Of a stretch of DNA of 64,000 bases, positions 50,906-61,892 are shown in pieces. Both the position numbers and the translations under genes were made by a program. Below the pieces are notes generated by a model. The model saw only the letters and a program-made list of their open reading frames with translations. It was not told where the DNA came from and searched no databases. Within the stretch, counting starts at the first letter, position 1; every line of letters starts with the position of its first letter. The stretch is taken from positions 310,001-374,000 of the forward strand of contig NZ_FOFR01000001.1 of the NCBI RefSeq assembly GCF_900110955.1. The letters run 5' to 3'. This stretch comes from Lentzea xinjiangensis. GTDB lineage: Bacteria; Actinomycetota; Actinomycetes; Mycobacteriales; Pseudonocardiaceae.

Positions 50906-51805
50906 CTACCGCTGTTCGAAGTAGAACCCGGCTTCCAGGTCCTCCAGGAGGCCGGGTTCCTGCGGTTCCCAGCCCAGCAGTGCCTTCGTGCGCTCCGCCG
51001 ACGTCGGTGCGTCGCGCGACACCATGAACGCCAGTGCGCCGAAGTGCTCCTGCGCTCGTTCCGCCGGGATGCTCTCCGTCGGCACGCTCAGTTTGCGGCC
51101 GATCACCTCGGCGATCTCCCTCGTGGTCACGGCCTCCTCGGCCACCGCGTGCAGCACCGAGCCGGCGGGTGCCTTCTCCACGGCCAGGCGGTAGAGCCGG
51201 GCCGCGTCTCGGGTGTGGGCGGCTGACCAGCGGTTCGTGCCGTCGCCGGGGTAACCGGAGATGCCGGTGGCCCTCGCGGTGCTGACCAGGATCGGGATGA
51301 AGCCCGCCGTGTCGAGGTGGCTGTGGACGGTCGGGGGCAGGACCACCACGGAGCCGCGGGCGTCCTGGGCGTCGATGATCGCGTTGCGGGCCGCGCCGCG
51401 TGGGCTGTCGTCCGGGACGCGTTCCTCCTCGGTGGCCGTGCGGCCCAGGCCCGAGTACGACAGGGTGCCGCTGGTGCCGACCAGGGGCTTGCCGGTGCCC
51501 GCCAGCTCGTCGAGGAACGCCCTGACGACGGTGAGGTCGGCGTCGGCTGCGCCCTGGTAGTCGCCCGCGTACATCTCGTCGTGCTTGAACGCCAGGTGGA
51601 CCACGGCGTCGGACTCGGCAGCGCCCTTGCGCAGGCCGTCCAGGTCGTCGAGGTCGCCGAGTTGCGCGGTGGCGCCCTGGGACTCGATCTTGGCGGCGGA
51701 CGCCTCTGAGCGGGCCAGGCCCACTACCTGGTGGCCTGCTCGCAGGAGTTCGGGGACCACTGCGGATCCGACGTGGCCGCTGGCGCCGGTGACGAAGACC
51801 TTCAT
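50906..51805 (-). CDS. NAD(P)-dependent epimerase/reductase-like protein (atypical SDR)
   Basis: The 299-residue atypical short-chain dehydrogenase has FVTGASGHVGSAVVPELLRA as the NAD(P) motif and lacks a clear YxxxK, as in the NmrA/atypical SDR group. DLDDLDGLRKGAAESDAVVH is the next conserved block. It may act as a redox sensor or a reductase of a small substrate. ATG 51805 follows GGAG by 9 nt. It is divergent from a TetR gene with two shared operators between them, so it is the probable target of that repressor. Confidence 0.87.
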   Translation of the reverse strand: MKVFVTGASGHVGSAVVPELLRAGHQVVGLARSEASAAKIESQGATAQLGDLDDLDGLRKGAAESDAVVHLAFKHDEMYAGDYQGAADADLTVVRAFLDELAGTGKPLVGTSGTLSYSGLGRTATEEERVPDDSPRGAARNAIIDAQDARGSVVVLPPTVHSHLDTAGFIPILVSTARATGISGYPGDGTNRWSAAHTRDAARLYRLAVEKAPAGSVLHAVAEEAVTTREIAEVIGRKLSVPTESIPAERAQEHFGALAFMVSRDAPTSAERTKALLGWEPQEPGLLEDLEAGFYFEQR

Positions 51806-51822
51806 GGGTGCTTCTCCAGAAG

Positions 51823-51876
51823 TGATGGGACTTGGTCTCGTCAACCGTAGCAGAGTGATGGGACTAAGTCTCATCA
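51823..51876. promoter_or_regulatory. Tandem operators between the SDR and TetR genes
   Basis: Two copies of a 21-bp imperfect palindrome lie 33 bp apart centre to centre: TGATGGGAC-TTG-GTCTCGTCA (51823-51843) and TGATGGGAC-TAA-GTCTCATCA (51856-51876). The three-turn spacing and position in the 86-bp divergent region suit a TetR dimer on each. Confidence 0.75.
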
Positions 51877-51891
51877 CTTAGGATGGGCATC

Positions 51892-52467
51892 ATGGGTCGA
51901 TGGGAGCCGGACGCGCCGGAGCGGTTGGTGCTCGCGGCACTCGACCTGTTCACCGAGCAGGGCTACGAGAACACCGCGGTCGCGCAGATCGCCGAGCGGG
52001 CCGGGCTCACGAAGAGCACGTTCTTCCGGCACTTCCGGGACAAGCGCGAGGTCCTGTTCGGCGGCCAGGAGGTGCTGGCCGAGATGCTCACGAGCGGGAT
52101 CGCGGGCGCGCCGGAGCAGGCGGGCCCGCTCGCGGCGGTCGAGGCGGCGCTCGTCGCGGTGTCCGCGGGGCTCACGGAGGAGCGGCGCGCGCACGGGCCG
52201 CAGCGGCTCGCGGTGATCGCGGGCAACGTCGAGCTGCGCGAGCGGGACGCGTTGAAGATGGTCGGGTTCTCCACCGCGATGGCGGAAGCGCTGTGCCGGC
52301 GCGGGGTGCCGGAGCTGGAGGCGAGCGTGGCCGCCGAGCTCGGCGTGCTCGCGTTCCGGCGCGGCTACCACCGCTGGCTGGAGAACGGCGGGGACTTCGC
52401 CGAAGTCGCCCGCCGGACCCTGCGCGAGGTGCGTGCCGCGGTGGCCGGGCTAGAGGGCGGCGAGTAG
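51892..52467 (+). CDS. TetR family transcriptional regulator
   Basis: The 191-residue protein starts [20 protein letters not shown], with the HTH at [20 protein letters not shown], and has a C-terminal ligand domain ending [20 protein letters not shown]. The start GRWEP is usual in this subgroup, so ATG 51892 is preferred over ATG 51883. Two operator-like repeats upstream suggest it represses itself and the divergent SDR. It overlaps the convergent glyA by 18 bp. Confidence 0.88.
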   Translation: MGRWEPDAPERLVLAALDLFTEQGYENTAVAQIAERAGLTKSTFFRHFRDKREVLFGGQEVLAEMLTSGIAGAPEQAGPLAAVEAALVAVSAGLTEERRAHGPQRLAVIAGNVELRERDALKMVGFSTAMAEALCRRGVPELEASVAAELGVLAFRRGYHRWLENGGDFAEVARRTLREVRAAVAGLEGGE

Positions 52468-53667
52468 CTCCTCGACCTCGGCGGCGATGCGGTCCAGCGC
52501 CTGGTCGTTGTCGTGGGCGGCGATCGCGCGGTCGATCCAGGCGGCGATCAGCGGCATCTGCTCCGGCCGGAGGCCGCGCGTGGTGACCCCCGGCGTGCCG
52601 AGGCGGATGCCGGACGGGTCGAACGGCTTGCGGGGGTCGAACGGGACCGCGTTGTAGTTGAGCTCGATGCCCGCCCGGTCCAGCGCCCGCGCGGCGGGCT
52701 TGCCGCCGATCAGCTTCGACGTCAGGTCGATCAGGACCAGGTGGTTGTCCGTGCCGCCGGACACCAGGTCGAACCCGCGGTCCAGCAGCGCCTCCGCCAG
52801 CGCCTTGGCGTTCGCGACGACCGCGTGCGCGTACTCGCGGAACTCCGGCTGCGCGGCCTCGTGCAGCGCGACCGCGATGGCGGCGGTCGTGTGGTTGTGC
52901 GGGCCGCCCTGCAGGCCGGGGAAGACCGCGCGGTCGAGCGCCTTGGCGTGCTGGGCGTCGCTGAGGATCATCGCGCCGCGCGGGCCGCGCAGCGTCTTGT
53001 GCGTCGTCGTGGTGATCACCGGCGCGTGTCCGGCCGGTGAGGGGTGCGCGCCACCCGCGACGAGTCCGGCGATGTGCGCGATGTCGGCGACCAGGACCGC
53101 GCCGACCTCCTGGGCGATCTGCGCGAACGCCGGGAAGTCGATGGTGCGCGGGATCGCCGTGCCACCGCAGAAGATCACCTTCGGGCGTTCGGCCCGCGCC
53201 AGCTCCCGCACCTGGTCGAGGTCGACGCGGCCGGTGTCCTTGCGCACCTCGTACTGCACCGGGCGGAACCACCTGCCGGTCGCCGAGACGCTCCAGCCGT
53301 GCGTGAGGTGGCCCCCCATCGGCAGCGCCATGCCCATCACGGTGTCGCCGGGCCGCAGGAACGCCAGGTAGACGGCCAGGTTCGCCGGGGAGCCCGAGTA
53401 CGGCTGGACGTTCGCGTGGTCCACGCCGAACAGCGCCTTCGCCCGGTCGACCGCGAGCTGTTCGACCTGGTCGACGACCTGCTGGCCCTCGTAGTACCGC
53501 TTGCCGGGGTAGCCCTCGCTGTACTTGTTCGTCAGCACCGAGCCCGTTGCCTCGAGCACGGCGCGCGACACGTCGTTCTCGGAGGCGATCATGCGCAGCT
53601 TGCGGGACTGGCGGCGTTGTTCGGACTGGATCAGGGCGGCGATCTCGGGATCGACGTCAGAGAGCAC
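52450..53667 (-). CDS. glyA: Serine hydroxymethyltransferase
   Basis: The 405-residue PLP enzyme makes glycine and 5,10-methylene-tetrahydrofolate from serine. Key blocks are [35 protein letters not shown], the PLP lysine in [15 protein letters not shown], and [18 protein letters not shown]. Length is slightly short of the usual 415-430. GTG 53667 starts it and lies 7 nt after GGAG. A ZTP riboswitch occupies the 5' leader, matching control by purine/folate status. The 3' end overlaps the convergent TetR gene by 18 bp. Confidence 0.95.
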   Translation of the reverse strand: MLSDVDPEIAALIQSEQRRQSRKLRMIASENDVSRAVLEATGSVLTNKYSEGYPGKRYYEGQQVVDQVEQLAVDRAKALFGVDHANVQPYSGSPANLAVYLAFLRPGDTVMGMALPMGGHLTHGWSVSATGRWFRPVQYEVRKDTGRVDLDQVRELARAERPKVIFCGGTAIPRTIDFPAFAQIAQEVGAVLVADIAHIAGLVAGGAHPSPAGHAPVITTTTHKTLRGPRGAMILSDAQHAKALDRAVFPGLQGGPHNHTTAAIAVALHEAAQPEFREYAHAVVANAKALAEALLDRGFDLVSGGTDNHLVLIDLTSKLIGGKPAARALDRAGIELNYNAVPFDPRKPFDPSGIRLGTPGVTTRGLRPEQMPLIAAWIDRAIAAHDNDQALDRIAAEVEELLAAL

Positions 53668-53683
53668 GGCGCAACTCCACGCC

Positions 53684-53766
53684 GGGCACCCAGGCGTTCG
53701 GTGCGCTCGGCCGTCGCTTCCCGGTGGTCGTTTCCACCCTCGGCACGCCAGTCGCGGACGTGCCGA
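53684..53766 (-). ncRNA. ZTP (pfl) riboswitch upstream of glyA
   Basis: On the minus strand the conserved ZTP features follow in order: CCGCGACUGGCG, a GGUGG-AAACGA-CCACC hairpin, then GGGAAGCGACGG, a linker and GCACC-GAACGCCU-GGGUGC. The GGCG of the first block can pair with CGCC in the last loop, forming the class's pseudoknot, and CCGCG pairs with CGACGG around a bulged A. The class senses ZTP/ZMP and usually controls folate and purine genes. The GGAG ribosome binding site of glyA lies in a potential GGCG/CGCC hairpin just downstream, consistent with translational control. Confidence 0.9.
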
Positions 53767-53768
53767 GC

Positions 53769-54944
53769 TTAGTCCAGCGTGAACGGGTCGTACTTGATCC
53801 GGTCCAGCGGCGTTCCGGCGACCAGCATGCGGGACACCGTCGACCTGATCATGGCGGGGCTGCCGCAGACCAGGACGTCGCGGTCCTCCCACGCGCCGTA
53901 GCGGGTGACCACGTCGGCGAGGCTGCCCTGCTCGACCCCCCGGACACCGGGGTCCGACTCCAGCACCGGCACGACCGTGAGCCACGGGTTCGTGGTCGCG
54001 ATGCGTTGCAGGTTGTCGAGGTCGTAGAGGTCCTCGCGGGTGCGGCCGCCGTAGAACAGGTGCACGCGCGGGTTCTCGCCGTACTGCGCCATCTCGTCGA
54101 TCATGGCGTGCATCGGCGCGACGCCCGTGCCACCGGCCACCATCAGGATGTCCGACCCGGACGTGCGGTCGACCGAGAGACGTCCCATCGGCGGGCCGAT
54201 GCGCCAGGTGTCGCCGGCCTGCGTGTGGCCGACCACCGACCGCGACACCCAGCCGCCGTCGACGGACCGGATGTGGAACTCGATGACGCCGTCCTCACGC
54301 GGGGCGTTCGCCGGCGAGTAGTACCGCCACAGGCGCTTGCGCTGCGGCGTCTCCACGCTGACGTACTGCCCTGCGCGGTAGTTGACCGGGTGGTCGGGCT
54401 GCAGCCGCACGACGGCGAGGTCCCACGAGACGCGCTGGTGCTCCAGCACCGTCGCGTGCCAGTACGCGGGCCCGGTGTCGGCGTCCGCGGCCTCCTGCAT
54501 GGCCCGTGCCATCAGCGTGTAGGCCTCGGCCCACGCCATCTCGACCTTGGGCGTCCAGGCGGGACCGGAGAACTTCTTCACCGCGGACAGCAGCGCCGTC
54601 CCGACCGCCTCGTAGTGGACGTTGATGACACCGAACTTGCGGTGGTCGCGGCCCAGCTGGCGCAGGAACGGGATGAGGTCGTCCGGGCGGTCGACCATCT
54701 GCACGACGTGCACGAGGGCGCGCAGCAGGCGGCTGCGTTGCACCTCCATGTTCGCGGGGAACATCTCGCGTGTGGCGGGCGAGAGCGAGAAGAGCATGCC
54801 GTAGAAGAACTTCGCCACTTCTTCGGCGTGCGGCTCCACCACCGCGAAGCTCTCCCGGATCATCCGCACCATCGCGGTGACACCAGGCGGAGGTTCTCGG
54901 TGGGGCGGGGTAGGGATGGGGCTCAGCACAGCGTTCGCAGTCAT
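53769..54944 (-). CDS. Flavohemoglobin-like protein (globin plus FAD/NAD reductase)
   Basis: The 391-residue fusion has a globin domain at residues about 20-160 ([20 protein letters not shown]; proximal-histidine region [18 protein letters not shown]). An FAD-binding domain follows ([14 protein letters not shown], then [10 protein letters not shown]), and an NAD domain with [20 protein letters not shown] and LVCGSPAMI. Classical flavohemoglobins detoxify NO to nitrate. This one is of the type common in mycobacteria and actinomycetes, with RYYS for RxYS and altered globin pocket residues, so activity on NO is uncertain. ATG 54944 is chosen; an upstream TTG would add 20 residues. Confidence 0.87.
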   Translation of the reverse strand: MTANAVLSPIPTPPHREPPPGVTAMVRMIRESFAVVEPHAEEVAKFFYGMLFSLSPATREMFPANMEVQRSRLLRALVHVVQMVDRPDDLIPFLRQLGRDHRKFGVINVHYEAVGTALLSAVKKFSGPAWTPKVEMAWAEAYTLMARAMQEAADADTGPAYWHATVLEHQRVSWDLAVVRLQPDHPVNYRAGQYVSVETPQRKRLWRYYSPANAPREDGVIEFHIRSVDGGWVSRSVVGHTQAGDTWRIGPPMGRLSVDRTSGSDILMVAGGTGVAPMHAMIDEMAQYGENPRVHLFYGGRTREDLYDLDNLQRIATTNPWLTVVPVLESDPGVRGVEQGSLADVVTRYGAWEDRDVLVCGSPAMIRSTVSRMLVAGTPLDRIKYDPFTLD

Positions 54945-55175
54945 GGTCCGCGCGCAGTCTCCACGTTCTGGTTGGCGCCGGCAAGGCGCGGTCGTCCTCG
55001 TCAAGCATCCGTCCCCCGACAGGGTGGACAGTAACCCCTGAACGGGCTCTTCGACTCCTTGATGCCACCTTCGAGCGAAGTACGGTTACTCTACGCAACT
55101 AGTTGCTAGCTCAACAGTGTGAATGTGAGGCCCCGTCTGTACCGGGTTGCATGCTTGCGTGCGACGGTTAGGCGC
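54945..55175. promoter_or_regulatory. Divergent region between flavohemoglobin and PPOX genes
   Basis: The 231-bp gap contains a perfect 12-bp palindrome, GCAACTAGTTGC (55095-55106). Its half AGTTG and a nearby CTCAAC resemble the TAGTTG/CAACTA repeat before the MFS gene at 55998. No NsrR-type site is obvious. Confidence 0.45.
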
Positions 55176-55808
55176 GTGTCCCTGCCTGAGTTGACTGAAA
55201 CCACCTCCTCCAACCGTGTCGAGCTGCCTGGCTCACGCGGTGAGCACTTCCTCCAATGTGCCCTGGAGACCCAGGACCGCGCTACACGCTTCTACTCAGA
55301 CCAGGTCCTGGACCACCTCAACCCCGCGATGGCCGAGTTCGTCGCCCGGATGGAGATGGCGTTCATCTCGACCGCCGACGCGGACGGCGAGTGCGACTCG
55401 ACCCTGCGGGCGGGGCCCGCGGGGTTCATCCAGGTCATCGACCCCCGGACCGTCGTGTACCCGGAGTACCGGGGCAACGGCGTGATGGCGTCGCTGGGCA
55501 ACATCATGGAGAACCCGCACGTCGGGATGCTGATGGTGGACTTCACCGAGGACCTGATCGGGCTGCACGTGAACGGGCGCGCCCGGATCGCTCCCCGGGA
55601 GGAGTTCGCGGAGTTCGCGGGGGAGGACCGCCGGATCGAGCGGTGGGTGGTGGTGTCCGTCCAGGAGGCCTACATCCACTGCCGCAAGCACATCCCCCGG
55701 ATGGTGCCGGTCGATCGCGTCCGGCACTGGGGGACTGACGACACCAAGCGGAAGGGTGGCGACTTCTTCGGCGTCAAGGCCGACAAGACGAGCAACGCGA
55801 AGGACTGA
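55176..55808 (+). CDS. Pyridoxamine 5'-phosphate oxidase-like flavin protein
   Basis: The 210-residue FMN-binding split-barrel protein contains MAEFVARMEMAFISTADADG, CDSTLRAGPAGFIQVIDPRT and EYRGNGVMASLGNIMENPHV, which match the PPOX family group that binds FMN or F420 and reduces small molecules. The C-terminal VSVQEAYIHCRKHIPRM is also conserved. It is not the vitamin B6 enzyme PdxH. Start choice between GTG 55176 and upstream GTG 55119 is uncertain; the former begins at SLPELTET. A 17-bp hairpin terminator follows. Confidence 0.82.
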   Translation: MSLPELTETTSSNRVELPGSRGEHFLQCALETQDRATRFYSDQVLDHLNPAMAEFVARMEMAFISTADADGECDSTLRAGPAGFIQVIDPRTVVYPEYRGNGVMASLGNIMENPHVGMLMVDFTEDLIGLHVNGRARIAPREEFAEFAGEDRRIERWVVVSVQEAYIHCRKHIPRMVPVDRVRHWGTDDTKRKGGDFFGVKADKTSNAKD

Positions 55809-55816
55809 CCGCCCGC

Positions 55817-55860
55817 GACGGCCCCCGCCTTCCCCTGACACGCGGAAGGCGGGGGCCGTC
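55817..55860. terminator. Hairpin terminator after the PPOX gene
   Basis: A perfect 17-bp stem (GACGGCCCCCGCCTTCC and complement) with a 10-nt loop, 8 nt after the stop at 55808. Confidence 0.88.
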
Positions 55861-55961
55861 GCGCGTCAGGACGGCGAGACCGGGGCTCGAGCGCCGGCCG
55901 CGACCCTCGGTGTGACCGATCAGCCACCGGATTAGTTGGCCTAGCTAAGTATCTCCAGATA

Positions 55962-55981
55962 TAGTTGTATTGCATCAACTA
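55962..55981. promoter_or_regulatory. TAGTTG-N8-CAACTA operator before the DHA2 pump gene
   Basis: A perfect 6-bp inverted repeat around TATTGCAT, 16 bp before the TTG start, with a further TAGTTG at 55933. The form fits a MarR-type site, but no MarR gene is in the window. Confidence 0.45.
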
Positions 55982-55997
55982 ACTACTGGAGGTGTGC

Positions 55998-57656
55998 TTG
56001 AACCGGCCCTCGTCGCATCGGGAGATCCTCGAAGCGCTGTCCGGCATCTGGGTGGCGCTGCTCGTCGCGATCCTCAGCTCCACCATCGTCTCGAACGCCC
56101 TCCCGACGATCCTGGCCGAGCTCAAGGGCACGCAGACCCAGTACACCTGGGTCATCACCTCGATGTTGCTCGCGTCCACCGCCAGCACGCCGTTGTGGGG
56201 CAAGCTCGCGGACCTCTTCGACAAGAAGCTGCTGCTGCAGAGCGGCATCGTGCTGTTCGTGATCGGCTCGGTGCTCTCCGGGCTCAGCCAGAACATGGAG
56301 CAGCTCATCGCGTTCCGGGTCGTCCAAGGGCTCGGCATGGGCGGCGTGCAGGCGCTCGGCCAGGTCGTGGTCGGGGCGCTGCTCAGCCCGAGGGAGCGCG
56401 GGCGGTACAGCGGCTACACCGGCATGGTGATCTCCGCGGGCACCGTGGGCGGGCCGCTCGCCGGCGGGTTCCTGGTCGACTGGCCCGGCTGGCGCTGGTG
56501 CTTCTTCGTCTGCGTGCCGCTGGCGCTCGTGGCGCTGGTCGTGCTGCACAAGACGCTGCACCTGCCCGTCAGCAGGCAGCACGTGAAGATCGACTACCTC
56601 GGGGCGACGCTGATCACCGGTGGGGTGAGCCTGGTGCTGATGTGGGTGTCGTTCGCGGGCAAGGACTTCGCCTGGCTCTCCGCGGAGAGCGCGTTGTTCG
56701 CCGGCGGGGCGCTGCTCGCGGTCGTGGGGGCCTACTTCGTCGAGCGCCGCGCGTCGGCGCCGGTCATCCCCCTGCACCTGTTCCGGAACCGGACCGTGGT
56801 GCTGGCGATGCTGGGTGGCGTCGCGGTGGGCACGGCGATGTTCGGGGCCTCGGTGTTCATGGGGCAGTACTTCCAGATCGCGCGCGGGTTCTCACCCACG
56901 AAGGCCGGGCTGCTCACCGTGCCGCTGGTGCTCGGGCTGAGCATCTCCAGCACGGTCAGCGGGCAGCTGATCGCGCGGAGCGGCAGGTGGAAGAGCTACC
57001 TGGTCTGGGGCGCGTTCTCGCTGGTGGCCGGCCTGGCGCTGCTCGGGACGATCGACCACGGCACGAACCTGGTGCTGATGGGCGCCTACCTGCTGCTGGT
57101 CGGCGTCGGGATCGGGCTGACCATGCAGAACCTGGTCCTGGCCGTGCAGAACGGCGTGGGCATGGCGGACCTCGGCGCGGCCAGCTCCACGGCCACGTTC
57201 CTGCGGTCGCTGGGCGGGACGGCCGGCGTCTCGGTCCTCGGGGCGGTCCTGGCCGCCAGGGTGAGCACGACGACGCTCGACGCCGGTTCCCTCTCGCCGG
57301 TCGTGCGGGACTCCTACGGCGACGCGATGGGTGAGTTGTTCCTCATCGCCGCCGGTCTCGCGGTGTTCACCGTGATCGCGGTGCTGATGATCAAGGAGCA
57401 GCCGCTGCGGGACTCGGTGGACATCACTCCAACGGGTTCTGGCGAACTGCCGGTCGCCACTGAACTTGCTTCACCTGTGGATACTGACCAGCGGGTTGTG
57501 GACAACTCCCGACCCGCTGTGGACAAGCTGTTGGTGCTTTCGAGTGACGGGGATCAAGCGGTCGCGGCGCGTTCGGCTGCGCTGCGTTCGACGCAGAACT
57601 CGTTGCCCTCGGGATCGCGCATCGTGACCCAGCCGGTGCCGTCGGGCCTGCGCTGA
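55998..57656 (+). CDS. MFS drug transporter, DHA2/EmrB-QacA family
   Basis: The 552-residue protein has 14 predicted transmembrane segments. The N-terminus ALLVAILSSTIVSNALPTIL and motif A region LWGKLADLFDKKLLLQSGIV, then GLGMGGVQALGQVVVGALLS and motif C SAGTVGGPLAGGFLVDW, are typical of proton-driven 14-TM exporters. TTG 55998 is favoured because GGAGG lies 5 nt upstream; GTG 55992 is too close. After the last helix a tail of about 75 residues runs into and over the convergent VOC gene for 103 bp; that tail has no coding character of its own and suggests loss of the original stop. Confidence 0.88.
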   Translation: MNRPSSHREILEALSGIWVALLVAILSSTIVSNALPTILAELKGTQTQYTWVITSMLLASTASTPLWGKLADLFDKKLLLQSGIVLFVIGSVLSGLSQNMEQLIAFRVVQGLGMGGVQALGQVVVGALLSPRERGRYSGYTGMVISAGTVGGPLAGGFLVDWPGWRWCFFVCVPLALVALVVLHKTLHLPVSRQHVKIDYLGATLITGGVSLVLMWVSFAGKDFAWLSAESALFAGGALLAVVGAYFVERRASAPVIPLHLFRNRTVVLAMLGGVAVGTAMFGASVFMGQYFQIARGFSPTKAGLLTVPLVLGLSISSTVSGQLIARSGRWKSYLVWGAFSLVAGLALLGTIDHGTNLVLMGAYLLLVGVGIGLTMQNLVLAVQNGVGMADLGAASSTATFLRSLGGTAGVSVLGAVLAARVSTTTLDAGSLSPVVRDSYGDAMGELFLIAAGLAVFTVIAVLMIKEQPLRDSVDITPTGSGELPVATELASPVDTDQRVVDNSRPAVDKLLVLSSDGDQAVAARSAALRSTQNSLPSGSRIVTQPVPSGLR

Positions 57657-57937
57657 TCGTCGTGGATCGTCGCGCCGATGCCGAGGAGGCGCTCGACCTC
57701 CTCGTCGCGGGTGCTGTCGGTGGGCTGCAGGTCGAGGTGCAGGCGGTTCTTGACGGTCTTGGCCTCGGGGACCTCGATGAAGAGGTAGCGGATGCCGCTC
57801 GGCAGGGTGATCAGGCACTCCGGGTCGGCGGGGTTGTCCTCCGGGTCCAGCGGCAGGCCGAGGACCTGGCTCCACCACGAGGCGATCTCGTACGCGTTCC
57901 GGGCGTCGACTGTGACGTTGTGAATGGTCGAGGTCAT
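57554..57937 (-). CDS. VOC (glyoxalase/bleomycin resistance) family protein
   Basis: The 127-residue protein has two beta-alpha-beta-beta-beta repeats of the vicinal oxygen chelate fold: HNVTVDARNAYEIASWWSQV in the first half, then NRLHLDLQPTDSTRDEEVER and GWVTMRDPEGNEFCVERSAA in the second. His, Glu and Glu residues at strand ends (RLHLDL, EFCV) fit metal binding. The type with an N-terminal HNVTVDA is common in actinobacteria and of unknown substrate. ATG 57937 is chosen by fold. The last 103 bp overlap the 3' end of the convergent MFS gene. Confidence 0.85.
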   Translation of the reverse strand: MTSTIHNVTVDARNAYEIASWWSQVLGLPLDPEDNPADPECLITLPSGIRYLFIEVPEAKTVKNRLHLDLQPTDSTRDEEVERLLGIGATIHDDQRRPDGTGWVTMRDPEGNEFCVERSAAERAATA

Positions 57938-58003
57938 TCGTTGATCTTCGCCGAACCGGTGCTCGTGGACACGCGATTTCGGGACGTTCGTCACGTTCTT
58001 GTA

Positions 58004-58024
58004 GTTGAGCGGAACAGGCTCAAC
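58004..58024. promoter_or_regulatory. HAIR element (HspR site) before clpB
   Basis: GTTGAGC-N7-GCTCAAC, a fully symmetrical variant of the HAIR consensus, lies 59 bp before the clpB ATG. It matches the right half of the second dnaK site exactly. Confidence 0.88.
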
Positions 58025-58082
58025 TTTTCTGACGTTGTGCGGGATGATGGTCCATGCTGGTGGCTGACCACGAGGTGGAGGA

Positions 58083-60665
<2,583 letters not shown>

Positions 60666-60680
60666 GCCGTGCCGAGTCCG

Positions 60681-60720
60681 GCGGTGTGAGGGGGATCCGG
60701 CCGGGTCCCCCTCACACCGC
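60681..60720. terminator. Terminator shared by clpB and the aldo/keto reductase gene
   Basis: A perfect 15-bp stem (GCGGTGTGAGGGGGA and complement) with a 10-nt loop fills the gap between the convergent stops at 60665 and 60723. Confidence 0.9.
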
Positions 60721-60722
60721 TG

Positions 60723-61778
60723 TCAGCGGCTTTCCACCTTCAGGTCCCCCGTCGTCACCGCGCGGATGTGCTCCCCGGCGAGCAGGTCGTGCGGGTAGCC
60801 GAGGTCCACCGCGCCGACCTCGTCGAGGCGAGCCACCTGAGCGGCGCTGAGCTCGACCTCCAGGGCGTCCAGGTTCCCCCGGAGCTGCTCGGGGGTGCGG
60901 GCGCCGATCACGGGCGCCGTCACGCCGGGGCGTTGCAGCACCCACGCCAGCGCGACCTGCGCCGGGGCGCGTTCCACCTCCGCGGCGACCTCCCGCACGG
61001 TGCCGGCGATGGCGAGGGTGCGTTCGGTGACCATGCCCAGAGCGGCGTTGAAGCTCTTGCGGGAGCTCTCACCGGAGGCGGGCGGGGCACCGGTCAGGTC
61101 GGCGTTGCCGTACTTGCCGGAGAGGACGCCGCCGCCCAGCGGCGAGAACGGGGTCACGCCCAGGCCCATCGCCCGCGCCATCGGGATCAGGTCGCGTTCG
61201 GCGCCGCGGTTGATCAGGCTGTACTCGACCTGCAACGCCACCAGCGGAGCCCAGCCCCGCAGGTCGGCGGTCGCCTGCATGCGGGAGATCTCCCAGGCGG
61301 GCGCGTTGGACATCGCCACGTACAGCACCTTGCCCTGGCGGACCAGGTCGTCCAGGCCGCGCAGGACCTCCTCCGCCGACGTCCGGAAGTCCCACACGTG
61401 CACGAAGAGCACGTCGAGGTAGTCGGTGCGGAGCTGCCGCAGGCTGTTCTCCACCGACGCGAACAGGTTCTTGCGGTGGGCGCCCCCGGAGTTCGGGTCG
61501 CCGGGACGGCGCTGGGTCGAGTACTTCGTCGCCAGCACCAGGCCCTCGCGGCGGTCGCGGGTGAACTCGCCCAGCATGCGCTCGGAGCTGCCGTAGGCGC
61601 TGGCGGTGTCGATGAAGTTGCCGCCGCGCTCGACGTAGAGGTCGAACAGCTCGCGTGCGACGTCCTGCTCGGCGCCCCAGCCCGTCTCCGTGCCGAAGGT
61701 CGCCGTGCCCAGGGCCAGCGGGGAGACCCGCAGCCCGGAGCGGCCCAGCAGCCGGTAGGTGTCGAGGGTGAGCGGCAT
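60723..61778 (-). CDS. Aldo/keto reductase
   Basis: The 351-residue NADPH-dependent reductase of the AKR superfamily has the catalytic tetrad positions in NFIDTASAYGSSERMLGEF (Asp, Tyr), LVLATKYST (Lys) and DVLFVHVWDF (His). VTPFSPLGGGVLSGKYG and the NADP-binding VIGARTPEQLRGNLDALEVE follow. The long loop with KNLFASVENSLRQLRTDYLD is typical of the family. It is divergent from an XRE regulator that probably controls it. ATG 61778 has AGGAGG 6 nt upstream. Confidence 0.92.
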   Translation of the reverse strand: MPLTLDTYRLLGRSGLRVSPLALGTATFGTETGWGAEQDVARELFDLYVERGGNFIDTASAYGSSERMLGEFTRDRREGLVLATKYSTQRRPGDPNSGGAHRKNLFASVENSLRQLRTDYLDVLFVHVWDFRTSAEEVLRGLDDLVRQGKVLYVAMSNAPAWEISRMQATADLRGWAPLVALQVEYSLINRGAERDLIPMARAMGLGVTPFSPLGGGVLSGKYGNADLTGAPPASGESSRKSFNAALGMVTERTLAIAGTVREVAAEVERAPAQVALAWVLQRPGVTAPVIGARTPEQLRGNLDALEVELSAAQVARLDEVGAVDLGYPHDLLAGEHIRAVTTGDLKVESR

Positions 61779-61892
61779 CGGGGTCCTCCTGTGCTCGTGT
61801 GCGTCGGCGACCAGCCTGCGAGCACCGCGGACGAGCGGTAAGGGAGGCGGCTTCCTGGGAACACCCGTCCTACCCGGCCGGTTGGACCGGTC

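Noticed and set aside
55119-55175. An N-terminal extension of the PPOX protein from GTG 55119
   Set aside because: The extra 19 residues are Arg/Cys-rich and unlike the family N-terminus; no ribosome binding site supports it, though it cannot be excluded.
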